A stretch of 64,000 nt of DNA from Methylotuvimicrobium sp018830325. Lineage in GTDB: Bacteria; Pseudomonadota; Gammaproteobacteria; Methylococcales; Methylomonadaceae. The DNA is taken from NCBI RefSeq assembly GCF_044788715.1, contig NZ_CP173170.1, positions 124,001 to 188,000 on the forward strand, written 5' to 3'. The notes beneath the pieces were generated by a model. That model searched no databases. It saw only the letters and a program-made list of their open reading frames with translations, and was not told where the DNA came from. Shown piece by piece: positions 26,761 through 37,201 of this stretch. Positions within the stretch are counted from its first letter, which is position 1, and every line of letters starts with the position of its first letter. The translations under genes and the position numbers were made by a program.

Positions 26761-27546
26761 ATGTTAAGACATTTTCCGGAGCCGGGTATTGCTTACGAGC
26801 ATAGACCTCGCGACTATTTTATTGCAGGATTTACATTTTTTTGTGTGGCTGTTTGTTTGGTCGTTGATGCTAACGCTACCTTGGAAAAACAAAATGCATT
26901 GGGGGTGTGCGGATGGGTTTTTCTCATAGGTTTGTTGTTGGGCGAGTCTAGTGAAGTAAGGATGCAAGTTATTATTGCCGTAGCATTTGCGACAGTCGGC
27001 GAGCATTTTGCGTCCCCTTATATGGGAGGATATACCTATCGTTTTGAAAATGTGCCGGCCTATGTTCCCCCAGGTCATGGTATGGTTTACTTGACTGCCG
27101 TTGCATTGGCGCGTTCCGGATTCTTTATGCGGTATGCGCGAATGATTGCGCTATTCGTCGTCGTAGTTTGTGGGCTTTGGTCGATTTGGGGCATCAGTGG
27201 CCTGGCTGCGCAGGGCGACTCTGTAGGGGCACTGTTGTTTTGTATATTTTTAGGCTATTTATTCAAAGGACGTTCTCCGCTGGTGTATCTGGCTGCATTT
27301 TTTATTACAACTTGGTTAGAGTTAATTGGGACGGCTTCCGGAACTTGGACTTGGGCTTCTATTGATCCTGTATTGAGTCTTCCGCAAGGAAACCCGCCGA
27401 GCGGAGTGGCTGCTTGGTATTGTTTGGTCGATGCGGTTGCAATGGGTGGGGCTGCGCCGGTTATGAAAGGGTTAACAAATGTATCTACTTGGTTGCCTAT
27501 TATAGGGCGAAGCCGAGTCGCCGCTTATCAATCGGCGGATGAATAG
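26761..27546 (+). CDS. Multi-pass membrane protein, function unknown
   Basis: A 261-residue protein with about seven or eight hydrophobic helices. Notable polar segments are YMGGYTYRFENVPAYVPPGHG (about 88-108) and ELIGTASGTWTWASIDP (about 180-196), with Asn/Pro/His residues placed like lipid- or carotenoid-modifying membrane enzymes such as CruF-type proteins. The resemblance is only impressionistic and I do not assign it. ATG 26761 is used because AGAGGAAG lies 4 bases upstream. It follows the yqaA-like gene by 47 bp and is probably co-transcribed. Confidence 0.5.
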   Translation: MLRHFPEPGIAYEHRPRDYFIAGFTFFCVAVCLVVDANATLEKQNALGVCGWVFLIGLLLGESSEVRMQVIIAVAFATVGEHFASPYMGGYTYRFENVPAYVPPGHGMVYLTAVALARSGFFMRYARMIALFVVVVCGLWSIWGISGLAAQGDSVGALLFCIFLGYLFKGRSPLVYLAAFFITTWLELIGTASGTWTWASIDPVLSLPQGNPPSGVAAWYCLVDAVAMGGAAPVMKGLTNVSTWLPIIGRSRVAAYQSADE

Positions 27547-27829
27547 ATAGAGTATAGGTGAGCAAAAATTCTTTATCGTGAATGTTGTTATACCGTTGAT
27601 CAAATTTAGGCACCAAAATTTGGTTGGTAATGTGCAAACAAAAAGTTTTTTCATGTCACTAGACCCAGTCTTAAAAAATGTTGTGCCTAGGGTTTAAAAA
27701 TTGAGTTATAAGAGTTAAAAATCATGCCAATTTTTACTGAGCTTCTACAAATAAGTTTGGGTTGAATTATTGGCGCATGAAATCGTCGCGTGTTTTTTGC
27801 ATTGTTTGGGTTTTAAACCGAGGTTGAAA

Positions 27830-28402
27830 ATGAAAAAATTAGCATTAATTGTGTTGGTATTGTTTGCGCCAACGGCGTTTGCCGATTGGGTCTTAAATCA
27901 AAAATTATCGTCATTAAGTTTTCTCACTACCAAAAATGCAAGCGTTACCGAGAAACATACGTTCAATAAAATGTCTGGATCGTTAAGCGATAAAGGTGTG
28001 GCGAGACTAGTTATTCAGTTAAATAGTGTCGAAACCGGTGTGCTGATCAGAAATGAACGCATGAAGGAGTTTTTATTTCAAATTGAACGTTTTCCGGAAG
28101 CGTTAGTTGAGCTGAAATTTGATAAGACTAAGTTGGATTCGTTAAAGGCCGGACAAATGATGGACCTGCCCGTAACCGCGAATCTTAAATTGCACGGTGT
28201 TGAGCGTTCAATGGATGCTAATTTAAGAATTATTAAGTTAACTAATTCTCAAGTCTCGGTGACAACTGTCGAGCCGATTATCATGAATACCGAATGGTTC
28301 GGTTTGCAGGCGGGAGTTGAAAAGTTACGCGAAATCGTTAATTTGCAGAGCATTACCGGAGCGGTGCCCGTCACGTTGAGTCTTGTTTACAATTTACAAT
28401 AA
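27830..28402 (+). CDS. YceI-family periplasmic lipocalin-like protein
   Basis: A 190-residue protein with a signal peptide (MKKLALIVLVLFAPTAFA) and one YceI domain: a beta-barrel opening DWVLNQKLSSLSFLTTK and including RNERMKEFLF (the usual R-x-x-x-M-x-x-F segment) and LKLHGVER. YceI proteins bind polyisoprenoid or amphiphilic ligands in a lipocalin-like pocket. ATG 27830 has GAGGTTG upstream; a longer frame from 27770 has no signal peptide at its start. Confidence 0.85.
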   Translation: MKKLALIVLVLFAPTAFADWVLNQKLSSLSFLTTKNASVTEKHTFNKMSGSLSDKGVARLVIQLNSVETGVLIRNERMKEFLFQIERFPEALVELKFDKTKLDSLKAGQMMDLPVTANLKLHGVERSMDANLRIIKLTNSQVSVTTVEPIIMNTEWFGLQAGVEKLREIVNLQSITGAVPVTLSLVYNLQ

Positions 28403-28579
28403 AAAATTTTTCAATAGATTTGTTTGCACGGCTCTCTTCTTGGTTATTGAGGTTTAAGCGTCTGATGTTTATCGGGAAAGTGTTTATAATTCCGTCATGC
28501 AAAATCTGCAATCACTTATCCATGGTATTCAGGTTGCCGCAAGTTTGTATGAATGAATTCGTCTAACACCTAAATTACC

Positions 28580-28739
28580 TATACTCATCGTGGATCAAAA
28601 TTCGGCCCCGGGGCGCGCGTCAAAGGACGCCATAAATATGTCCATATAGGCTCTATGCCAGCCCCATGCTGGCAAAGCCTTTGCCGAGAAACCCGGTGCT
28701 TCCTTAGTCGCTGCCGAAATTTGAAGTGCGAAAGGTATA
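28580..28739. repeat. RepB copy 3
   Basis: The ends TATACTCATCGTGGATCAAA and TTTGAAGTGCGAAAGGTATA match RepB in reverse orientation relative to copy 1. It contains the core GGACGCCATAAATATGTCCA and a CCAGCCCCATGCTGG hairpin. Confidence 0.8.
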
Positions 28740-28748
28740 GACAGATCT

Positions 28749-28798
28749 CATACCTTTTATTCTTAGACGGGTTTTCGATCAAAAGGGAGTAAGTTGGG
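28749..28798. repeat. Short dispersed repeat, copy 1
   Basis: The segment ACCTTTTATTCTTAGACGG followed by TTTTCGATCAAAAGGGAGTA recurs almost exactly at 40979-41024. Both copies directly follow a larger repeat. It is partly palindromic (CCTTTT and AAAAGG). Function unknown. Confidence 0.65.
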
Positions 28799-28938
28799 AA
28801 GTTGTCAATTTTTGAGCGAAAGGGCGACAAAAACTAAATCTTGAGCCTGCTTTCAGATAAATAAAAGAGAACAGGGCTAAATATAAATTAATCAGTTAAT
28901 CGGCCGGTTCGTTTCGTTACGAATTAGACTGTGGGATC

Positions 28939-30714
28939 ATGAAAATTTTTAAGTCAAAAAAAAAGAACAAAACAAAGACCGGTTATCTAGTTTATAAAAG
29001 ATTACTGAGTTATGTTCGCCCCTATAGAAGCTGGTTTTTTTTCAGCATAATCGGTTTCTTGATATATGCGGCGACACAACCTTTATTTGCGGCAATCTTA
29101 AAACACATCATCGATTCGTTACAGAGCGGCTCGAGAGAAGATGTCGGTTTAATGCCCTTGCTCTTTATCGGCTTGATATTATTAAGAGGAACCGGATCTT
29201 ATCTTGGTAATTATTTCATTGCCAAAGTGTCTACAAGTATCGTTCATGCATTGAGGTGTGAAATATTTAATCATTATACGAGGTTGCCTACGAATTATTT
29301 CGATTCAAACAACAGCGGTTACATGATGTCTAGGATCACGCATAATGTTGGAGAGGTGACGCAGGCAACGACAGACTCGGTACAAATCGTAATTAAGGAA
29401 GGATTGACTGCGCTTGGCCTAGTGCTGTATTTGTTTTATATGAACTGGTTGCTGACATTAGCATTTTTGTCAGTCACGCCATTTATAGTGTGGTTGGTCA
29501 AGTATGTGAGTAAAAGATTACGCTTATTGAGTAAAGATATTCAAAATTCGATAGGTAATTTGACGCACATAACGTCTGAGCTGGTCAGTGGGCATCGAAT
29601 TGTGAGGAGTTATGGAGGCGAAGAATATGAAAAAAATAGATTTAAGATTAGTAGCCAATTTCATCGTCGACAATCATTAAAACTTGCGGCAACATCTGCG
29701 TTACATGGGCCATTGCTGCAACTAATTATTTCTATTGCCTTGGCTGGTTTAATGTATTTGTCTTTGACTCTAATGCAAGAGGCTACTGCGGGTGAATTTG
29801 TTGCGTTTTTAACAGCCGCTTTTCTTTTGCCGCGCCCCATTAGGCAATTGAGCGATGCTAATTCAAAAATACAAAAAGGAGTGGTGGCGGCCGAGTCCTT
29901 GTTTGCCATATTAGATGAGCCAGTCGAGAATGATTCTGGTGAATATGAGCCAAAGCATTGTAGCGGAAAAATTGAATTTAAAAACGTACGATTTAAATAC
30001 CAGGGAGCGGAGAGCGAGGCATTAAAAGGAATTAGTTTTACGGTTGAGCCAGGACAGACTGTAGCTTTAGTTGGTGCTTCGGGAGGAGGCAAGAGCACGC
30101 TGATTAATTTATTGCCAAGATTTTACGAATATTCATCGGGTCAAATCCTTCTTGATGGTGTAGACATAACTGCTTATAAGTTGGAAAACTTAAGGCGACA
30201 AATTGCAGTAGTAACCCAACAAGTCACATTGTTTAACGATACGGTAGCGAATAATATTGCTTATGGCGCTTTGCAAGGGGTGTCTTTGGAAAGCGTGGAG
30301 CAAGCGGCAAAAGATGCCTATGCGATGAAATTCATCCAAAAAATGCCGAAGAGTTTGCAAACCGAAATCGGAGAAAATGGCGTCAAGTTATCTGGAGGAC
30401 AAAAACAGCGATTAGCATTAGCGAGAGCTTTATTGAAAAATGCGCCGGTTTTGATCCTAGATGAAGCCACTTCTGCTCTCGATACCGAATCAGAACGGTA
30501 TATTCAAAAGGCATTGCAGAACATTCTTATAAATAGGTCCACAATAGTGGTGGCCCACCGTTTGTCTACTATAGAGAATGCCGATGTAATTCTTGTAATG
30601 GATAATGGTCAAATAGTAGAACAGGGCAGCCACAAGGAATTGCTTGCAAAGAATGGGCTCTATGCCAGGCTATACGACATGCAGTTCAATGGCGAGACCA
30701 ATTTGGCCGGATAA
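28939..30714 (+). CDS. msbA: Lipid A export ABC transporter/flippase MsbA
   Basis: A 591-residue half-transporter that flips lipid A-core across the inner membrane. The N-terminal transmembrane domain has six helices (about 30-320). The ATPase domain has Walker A GASGGGKST (379-387), Q-loop, signature LSGGQKQRLALARAL and Walker B VLILDEATSALD, followed by the switch His in VVAHRLST. A RepB element begins 2 bp after its stop and the rrn promoter follows. Lipid exporters of other ABC families are possible, but length and domain order fit MsbA. Confidence 0.9.
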   Translation: MKIFKSKKKNKTKTGYLVYKRLLSYVRPYRSWFFFSIIGFLIYAATQPLFAAILKHIIDSLQSGSREDVGLMPLLFIGLILLRGTGSYLGNYFIAKVSTSIVHALRCEIFNHYTRLPTNYFDSNNSGYMMSRITHNVGEVTQATTDSVQIVIKEGLTALGLVLYLFYMNWLLTLAFLSVTPFIVWLVKYVSKRLRLLSKDIQNSIGNLTHITSELVSGHRIVRSYGGEEYEKNRFKISSQFHRRQSLKLAATSALHGPLLQLIISIALAGLMYLSLTLMQEATAGEFVAFLTAAFLLPRPIRQLSDANSKIQKGVVAAESLFAILDEPVENDSGEYEPKHCSGKIEFKNVRFKYQGAESEALKGISFTVEPGQTVALVGASGGGKSTLINLLPRFYEYSSGQILLDGVDITAYKLENLRRQIAVVTQQVTLFNDTVANNIAYGALQGVSLESVEQAAKDAYAMKFIQKMPKSLQTEIGENGVKLSGGQKQRLALARALLKNAPVLILDEATSALDTESERYIQKALQNILINRSTIVVAHRLSTIENADVILVMDNGQIVEQGSHKELLAKNGLYARLYDMQFNGETNLAG

Positions 30715-30716
30715 AG

Positions 30717-30876
30717 TGTGCCTTTCGCGCTTCAAATTTCGGTAGACCCCGAGGAGGAGGCGAGGTGTCCGTCAAAGGACGGCGTGAATACGTTCCTGTA
30801 GGCTCTATGCCAGCTCTATGTTGGCCAAAGGCCTTGTCAGACACCTCGGGCCGAATTTTGATCTACGATGGTTATA
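30717..30876. repeat. RepB copy 4, between msbA and rrn P1
   Basis: It opens TGTGCCTTTCGCGCTTCAAA and closes TTTTGATCTACGATGGTTAT. It carries the core GGCGTGAATACGTTCCTGTA. It sits exactly between the msbA stop and the rrn promoters and may insulate one from the other. Confidence 0.8.
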
Positions 30877-30900
30877 AATTGACATAAGGAAAATAAATTC

Positions 30901-30928
30901 TTGACGAGTTGAGAAGGTGCTGTATAAT
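30901..30928 (+). promoter_or_regulatory. rrn promoter P1
   Basis: TTGACG at 30901-30906, 16-base spacer, TATAAT at 30923-30928. The 25 bases upstream are A/T-rich (ATAAGGAAAATAAATTC), like an UP element. A predicted hairpin (30934-30971) starts about where transcription would begin. Confidence 0.85.
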
Positions 30929-30986
30929 GCTCGTCTTTCCCGCCGCGAAGCAGCGGAATGACGGGGAAAGAGATTGAAAATAAAGT

Positions 30987-31014
30987 TTGACATTGAGTTT
31001 AGCCTCTGTATAAT
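30987..31014 (+). promoter_or_regulatory. rrn promoter P2
   Basis: TTGACA at 30987-30992, 16-base spacer, TATAAT at 31009-31014, 86 bp downstream of P1. A tandem P1/P2 layout as in other gammaproteobacterial rrn operons. Confidence 0.85.
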
Positions 31015-31046
31015 AGGCGGGCTCAACGGGAGAGAAAGTTCTTCCA

Positions 31047-31058
31047 GCTCTTTAACAA
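31047..31058 (+). promoter_or_regulatory. boxA antitermination site, rrn leader
   Basis: GCTCTTTAACAA matches the rrn boxA that binds NusB-S10 so that the rRNA transcript resists Rho. A second copy lies in the spacer at 33112. Confidence 0.85.
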
Positions 31059-31061
31059 GCA

Positions 31062-31095
31062 GATCAAAATAATTTGTGTGGGTGCTTGTGGCGAA
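31062..31095 (+). other. 5' arm of the pre-16S processing stem
   Basis: GATCAAAATAATTTG followed by TGTGGGTGCTTGTGGCGAA pairs with the segment at 32763-32797 (reverse complement GATCAAAATAATTTGTTGTG...). The long stem brings together the ends of pre-16S for RNase III. Confidence 0.85.
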
Positions 31096-31212
31096 TAGCT
31101 TAGCGGTTAAAGCTATTCGACGCAAGAACAACACGTTAATTCAAGCAGTTTACGTTTAATTCTTAGTCGAGCCAAGATTGGTGACTGATCTTATTTAGTC
31201 ACAAACCATATT

Positions 31213-32747
<1,535 letters not shown>

Positions 32748-32762
32748 CAAAGACAGCAAGCG

Positions 32763-32797
32763 TTCGTCATAAGTACCCACAACAAATTATTTTGATC
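32763..32797 (+). other. 3' arm of the pre-16S processing stem
   Basis: TTCGTCATAAGTACCCACAA and CAAATTATTTTGATC pair with the leader arm at 31062-31095. Confidence 0.85.
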
Positions 32798-32814
32798 GAA
32801 GACGTCACGAGCCT

Positions 32815-32891
<77 letters not shown>

Positions 32892-32962
32892 ACGCGGCGC
32901 AAGCCTAGAAGCGGAAGGACCACCCGTCAAGCTAGCAGTGTTTAGTTTGCACGAACCCCAAA

Positions 32963-33038
32963 GGGGCCATAGCTCAGCTGGGAGAGCGCCTGCCTTGCAC
33001 GCAGGAGGTCGGGAGTTCGATCCTCCCTGGCTCCACCA
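32963..33038 (+). tRNA. alaT: tRNA-Ala (TGC)
   Basis: A 76-nt cloverleaf: acceptor GGGGCCA/TGGCTCC, anticodon loop TTGCACG (TGC), T-arm GGGAGTTCGATCCTCCC (approximate), encoded CCA at 33036-33038. Its CCA is the start of a perfect 15-bp inverted repeat (33036-33050 with 33074-33088). Confidence 0.97.
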
Positions 33039-33111
33039 ATGCTATACAGTTTGAACGGCGTAAGCTTAAACAGACTGTATAGCATTGGTGACGGAAACAA
33101 CGTCAGTAATA

Positions 33112-33123
33112 GCTCTTTAACAA
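33112..33123 (+). promoter_or_regulatory. boxA antitermination site, rrn spacer
   Basis: GCTCTTTAACAA, identical to the leader boxA, placed ahead of the 23S gene as in E. coli. Confidence 0.85.
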
Positions 33124-33124
33124 C

Positions 33125-33140
33125 TTGGAAATCTGTACAC
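33125..33140 (+). other. 5' outer arm of the pre-23S processing stem
   Basis: TTGGAAATCTGTACAC is perfectly complementary to GTGTACAGATTTCCAA at 36649-36664. The inner stem at the 23S ends (GGTTATATGGTCAAG near 33395 with CTTGACCATATAAC near 36572) continues it. Confidence 0.85.
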
Positions 33141-33932
33141 TGTAACTTCAGCGTTTAAAGCAATTTAAACCGAGAAGGTACACGAAAAACAAATTCACCG
33201 ACACAGCCGGTAGAGTCAAGCTTAACAACGTTAGCGCCGCAAGGCGAAGGCGGAAGGAAAGCGAAAGCAAACCGGACGTGAAGTGAATGAGTTCTCAAGC
33301 AGAAAGCGAAAATGTCAGCTGACAGATAACGCCAGCGTTCTGAACCGAATTTAGCATACCGAAAGGTAGTGCGAGAGCGGTCAGACTGATTGGGGTTATA
33401 TGGTCAAGTGAATAAGCGCATACGGTGGATGCCTAGGCGATAAGAGGCGACGAAGGACGTAGTAGCATGCGATAAGCCGCGGGGAGTTTGCAAACTAACT
33501 TTGATCCGCGGATTTCCGAATGGGGCAACCCAATCAGGACAACCTGATTATCCTTAAGTGAATACATAGCTTAAGGAGGCGAACCCGGGGAACTGAAACA
33601 TCTAAGTACCCGGAGGAAAAGAAATCAACCGAGATTCCCTTAGTAGCGGCGAGCGAACGGGGACCAGCCCTTAAGTCCAGCCCCAGTTAGTGGAATGCCC
33701 TGGAAAGAGCAGCCATAGACGGTGATAGCCCAGTACACGAAAACTGGAGCTGGATGAAAACGAGTAGGACGGGGCACGTGAAACCTTGTCTGAACATGGG
33801 GGGACCATCCTCCAAGGCTAAATACTCCTTATCGACCGATAGTGAACCAGTACCGTGAGGGAAAGGCGAAAAGAACCGAGGAGATCGGAGTGAAATAGAA
33901 CCTGAAACCGTATGCGTACAAGCAGTAGGAGT

Positions 33933-34229
33933 CCCGCCCCTAAATTACTTTAGGAAAAACAAATGCATTACTTTTATGTCTTACAAGCAATTGAAGATAA
34001 AGAAAAGTTTTACTTTGGCTGCACGAGTAACCTGAAAGAGCGAATTAACTCGCATAATGCAGGTAAAAATATAGCAACTAAAAGCAATCAGTGGCGAGTG
34101 GTTTATTACGAAGCGTTTTTAACATTAAGTGGAGCGAGGCAGCGAGAATATCGTATCAAGCATCACGGCAGTGCAAAGCGTAAATTAATGGACCGAATCA
34201 AACCCACCTTAGAGTAATTTAGGGGCGGG
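33933..34229 (+). mobile_element. Intervening sequence in 23S helix 25, encoding a GIY-YIG protein
   Basis: The flanks AAGCAGTAGGAGT and ATGACTGCGTACC match the two sides of helix 25 of E. coli 23S (about position 545), whose short loop is replaced here. The insert is bounded by CCCGCCCCTAAATTACT (33933-33949) and its exact reverse complement (34213-34229), 17/17 pairs; with G-U pairs the stem extends about five more pairs inward. Between the arms there are 263 bases, of which 255 are an ORF, so no ribozyme fits. Known bacterial 23S intervening sequences sit at helices 9, 25 and 45 and are removed by RNase III without religation; those with ORFs usually encode the four-helix S23 protein. Confidence 0.88.
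33963..34217 (+). CDS. GIY-YIG nuclease-domain protein inside the 23S rRNA gene
   Basis: An 84-residue protein consisting of one GIY-YIG domain of the small YhbQ/UPF0213 type. It has FYVLQ for the GIY half (Tyr5), FYFGCTSNLKERINSHNAGK for the YIG half (Tyr17-Phe-Gly19, catalytic Arg27, His31), WRVVYYEAF, and ARQREYRIKHH with the metal-binding Glu62. The expected catalytic set is therefore intact. AGGA lies 7 bases before ATG 33963. The stop TAA is inside the right stem arm. It is more A/T-rich than the rRNA around it. Homing endonucleases of the wider GIY-YIG family cut intron-less alleles; whether this protein cuts the uninserted 23S gene is an inference from its position. Confidence 0.85.
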   Translation: MHYFYVLQAIEDKEKFYFGCTSNLKERINSHNAGKNIATKSNQWRVVYYEAFLTLSGARQREYRIKHHGSAKRKLMDRIKPTLE

Positions 34230-34721
34230 ATGACTGCGTACCTTTTGTATAATGGGTCAGCGACTTAATCTCAGTGGCAAGCTTAACCGACTAGGGGAGG
34301 CGTAGCGAAAGCGAGTCTGAATAGGGCGTCATAGTCGCTGGGATTAGACCCGAAACCGGGCGATCTATCCATGACCAGGTTGAAGGTTGGGTAATACCAA
34401 CTGGAGGACCGAACCGGGATCCGTTGAAAAGGATTCGGATGAGTTGTGGATCGGAGTGAAAGGCTAATCAAGCCCGGAGATAGCTGGTTCTCCTCGAAAG
34501 CTATTTAGGTAGCGCCTCGTGTATCACTGTTGGGGGTAGAGCACTGTTTCGGCTAGGGGGTCATCTCGACTTACCAACCCGATGCAAACTCCGAATACCA
34601 ACAAGTGCGAGCACGGGAGACACACGGCGGGTGATAAGGTCCGTCGTGAAAAGGGAAACAGCCCAGACCGTCAGCTAAGGTCCCCAAATCTATGCTCAGT
34701 GGGAAACGATGTGAGAAGGCC

Positions 34722-34786
<65 letters not shown>

Positions 34787-35492
34787 GAGTCGGCTTGCGC
34801 GGAAGATTCACCGGGGCTAAGCATAGTACCGAAGCTACGGATCCTACGTAAGTAGGGTGGTAGAGGAGCGTTCTGTACGCCTGCGAAGGTCGATTGAGAA
34901 GTCGGCTGGAGGTATCAGAAGTGCGAATGCTGACATGAGTAACGATAATGGGGGTGAAAAACCCCCACGCCGAAAACCCAAGGTTTCCTGCGCAACGCTA
35001 ATCGACGCAGGGTTAGTCGGCACCTAAGGCGAGGCCGAAAGGCGTAGTCGATGGAAAACAGGTTAATATTCCTGTACCGGAGGTAACTGCGATGGGGTGA
35101 CGGAGAAGGCTAGGTCAGCTGTCTGTTGGAATAGGCAGTTTAAGCGAGTAGGGAGTGGAATTAGGCAAATCCGGTTCCATAATTCTGAGACGTGATGACG
35201 AGTATCCCTTAGGGGAGACGAAGTGATTGATGCCCTGCTTCCAAGAAAAACCTCTAAGCTTCAGGTTACCTGCGGCCGTACCCTAAACCGACACAGGTGG
35301 GTGGGATGAGAATTCTAAGGCGCTTGAGAGAACTCGGGTGAAGGAACTAGGCAAAATGGTACCGTAACTTCGGGAGAAGGTACGCCCTTGTTAGGTGAAG
35401 TCCCTTGCGGATGGAGCTGAAGAGGGTAGCATTAAACTGGTGGCTGCGACTGTTTAGCAAAAACATAGCACTCTGCAAACTCGAAAGAGGAC

Positions 35493-35527
<35 letters not shown>

Positions 35528-35560
35528 TAATTGATGGGGTTATCTCACGAGAAGCTCTTG

Positions 35561-35654
<94 letters not shown>

Positions 35655-35916
35655 CGATGGCCACACTGTCTCCACCCGAGACTCAGTGAAATTGAAATCG
35701 CTGTGAAGATGCAGTGTACCCGCGGCTAGACGGAAAGACCCCGTGAACCTTTACTATAGCTTGACACTGGACTTTGAACCTATTTGTGTAGGATAGGTGG
35801 GAGGCTGTGAAGCATCAACGCCAGTTGGTGTGGAGCCGACCTTGAAATACCACCCTGGTATGTTTGAAGTTCTAACCTAGGTCCCTTATCGGGATTGGGG
35901 ACAGTGTCTGGTGGGT

Positions 35917-35959
<43 letters not shown>

Positions 35960-36080
35960 ACGAAGGTGTGCTCAGCATGGTCGGAAATCATGCGATGAGT
36001 GTAAAGGCAAAAGCACGCTTGACTGCGAGACGGACAAGTCGAGCAGGTACGAAAGTAGGTCTTAGTGATCCGGTGGTTCT

Positions 36081-36136
<56 letters not shown>

Positions 36137-36165
36137 ACCGCCCAAGAGTTCATATCGACGGCGGT

Positions 36166-36198
<33 letters not shown>

Positions 36199-36237
36199 AG
36201 GGCTGAAGCAGGTCCTAAGGGTATGGCTGTTCGCCAT

Positions 36238-36292
<55 letters not shown>

Positions 36293-36409
36293 TGCCGTGG
36301 GCGTTTGAGATTTGAGGGAAGCTGCTCCTAGTACGAGAGGACCGGAGTGGACGAACCTCTGGTGTTCCGGTTGTCATGCCAATGGCATTGCCGGGTAGCT
36401 ATGTTCGGA

Positions 36410-36445
<36 letters not shown>

Positions 36446-36648
36446 CTCCCAAGATGAGATCTCACTGGGACCGTGAGTCCCCTGAAGGGCCCTGAGAGAC
36501 GATCAGGTTGATAGGTCAGGTGTGGAAGGCCAGTAATGGTTGAAGCTAACTGATACTAATTGCCCGTGAGGCTTGACCATATAACACCCAATCGGTTTGC
36601 ACCGACGGTGTTAAGGCCGACAATCGCTAAAGCGAGAGAACGAAAAAC

Positions 36649-36664
36649 GTGTACAGATTTCCAA
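36649..36664 (+). other. 3' outer arm of the pre-23S processing stem
   Basis: GTGTACAGATTTCCAA is perfectly complementary to 33125-33140. Confidence 0.85.
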
Positions 36665-36861
36665 AAAAACAGGTGAAAAAAGAAAGGTTCAAGGTGAAAG
36701 GCGCAAGGCCAAAGGCTAAGCGACAGAAACCAACAACCCGATAAAACTGAAAACACCTGAATTAAAGAGTTTTGAGTAGGCTCAACAGCAAAGCCGAATT
36801 AGGGTTAAAGAAAAAATCCTCTAACCTGGCCGCTGAAACCTTGAACCTGCTGTAACCGGTT

Positions 36862-36980
36862 TGCCTGGTGACCATAGCGAGCGTGTCCCACCCGATCCCA
36901 TCCCGAACTCGGAAGTGAAACCGCTTAGCGCCGATGATAGTGTGGCACTTTGCCATGTGAAAGTAGGGAATTGCCAGGCG
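36862..36980 (+). rRNA. rrf: 5S ribosomal RNA
   Basis: It begins TGCCTGGTGACCATAGCG and ends GAATTGCCAGGCG, the two ends pairing. The conserved CCCGAACTCGGAAGTGAAAC is present. About 119 nt; exact ends by comparison with E. coli. Confidence 0.95.
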
Positions 36981-36990
36981 CTTATCCCAA

Positions 36991-37026
36991 AAGCCCGTGT
37001 TGATCACTCAACACGGGCTTTTTTTT
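36991..37026 (+). terminator. rrn operon terminator
   Basis: AAGCCCGTGTTGA, loop TCAC, TCAACACGGGCTT and a run of T. A 13-bp stem, 10 bp after 5S. Confidence 0.93.
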
Positions 37027-37201
37027 GCCCTAAGGTTTTGCAAAAGGATGGCATCCATTAGGTACGCGTAGCGTACCCTCACAGTTAGGTTTGTAATTGG
37101 ATGGGCTAGTCAATAAAGCTAATTGATTCATGGACGAAAACCAAATTGCTATAGAATGGTCGAATAGTTGTATTTACTTATAACAATGGAAAAATACATT
37201 G

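Noticed and set aside
33933..34229. Group I or group II intron in 23S
   Set aside because: Only about eight bases between the arms are non-coding, there are no intron core motifs, and the position is the helix 25 loop used by processed intervening sequences.
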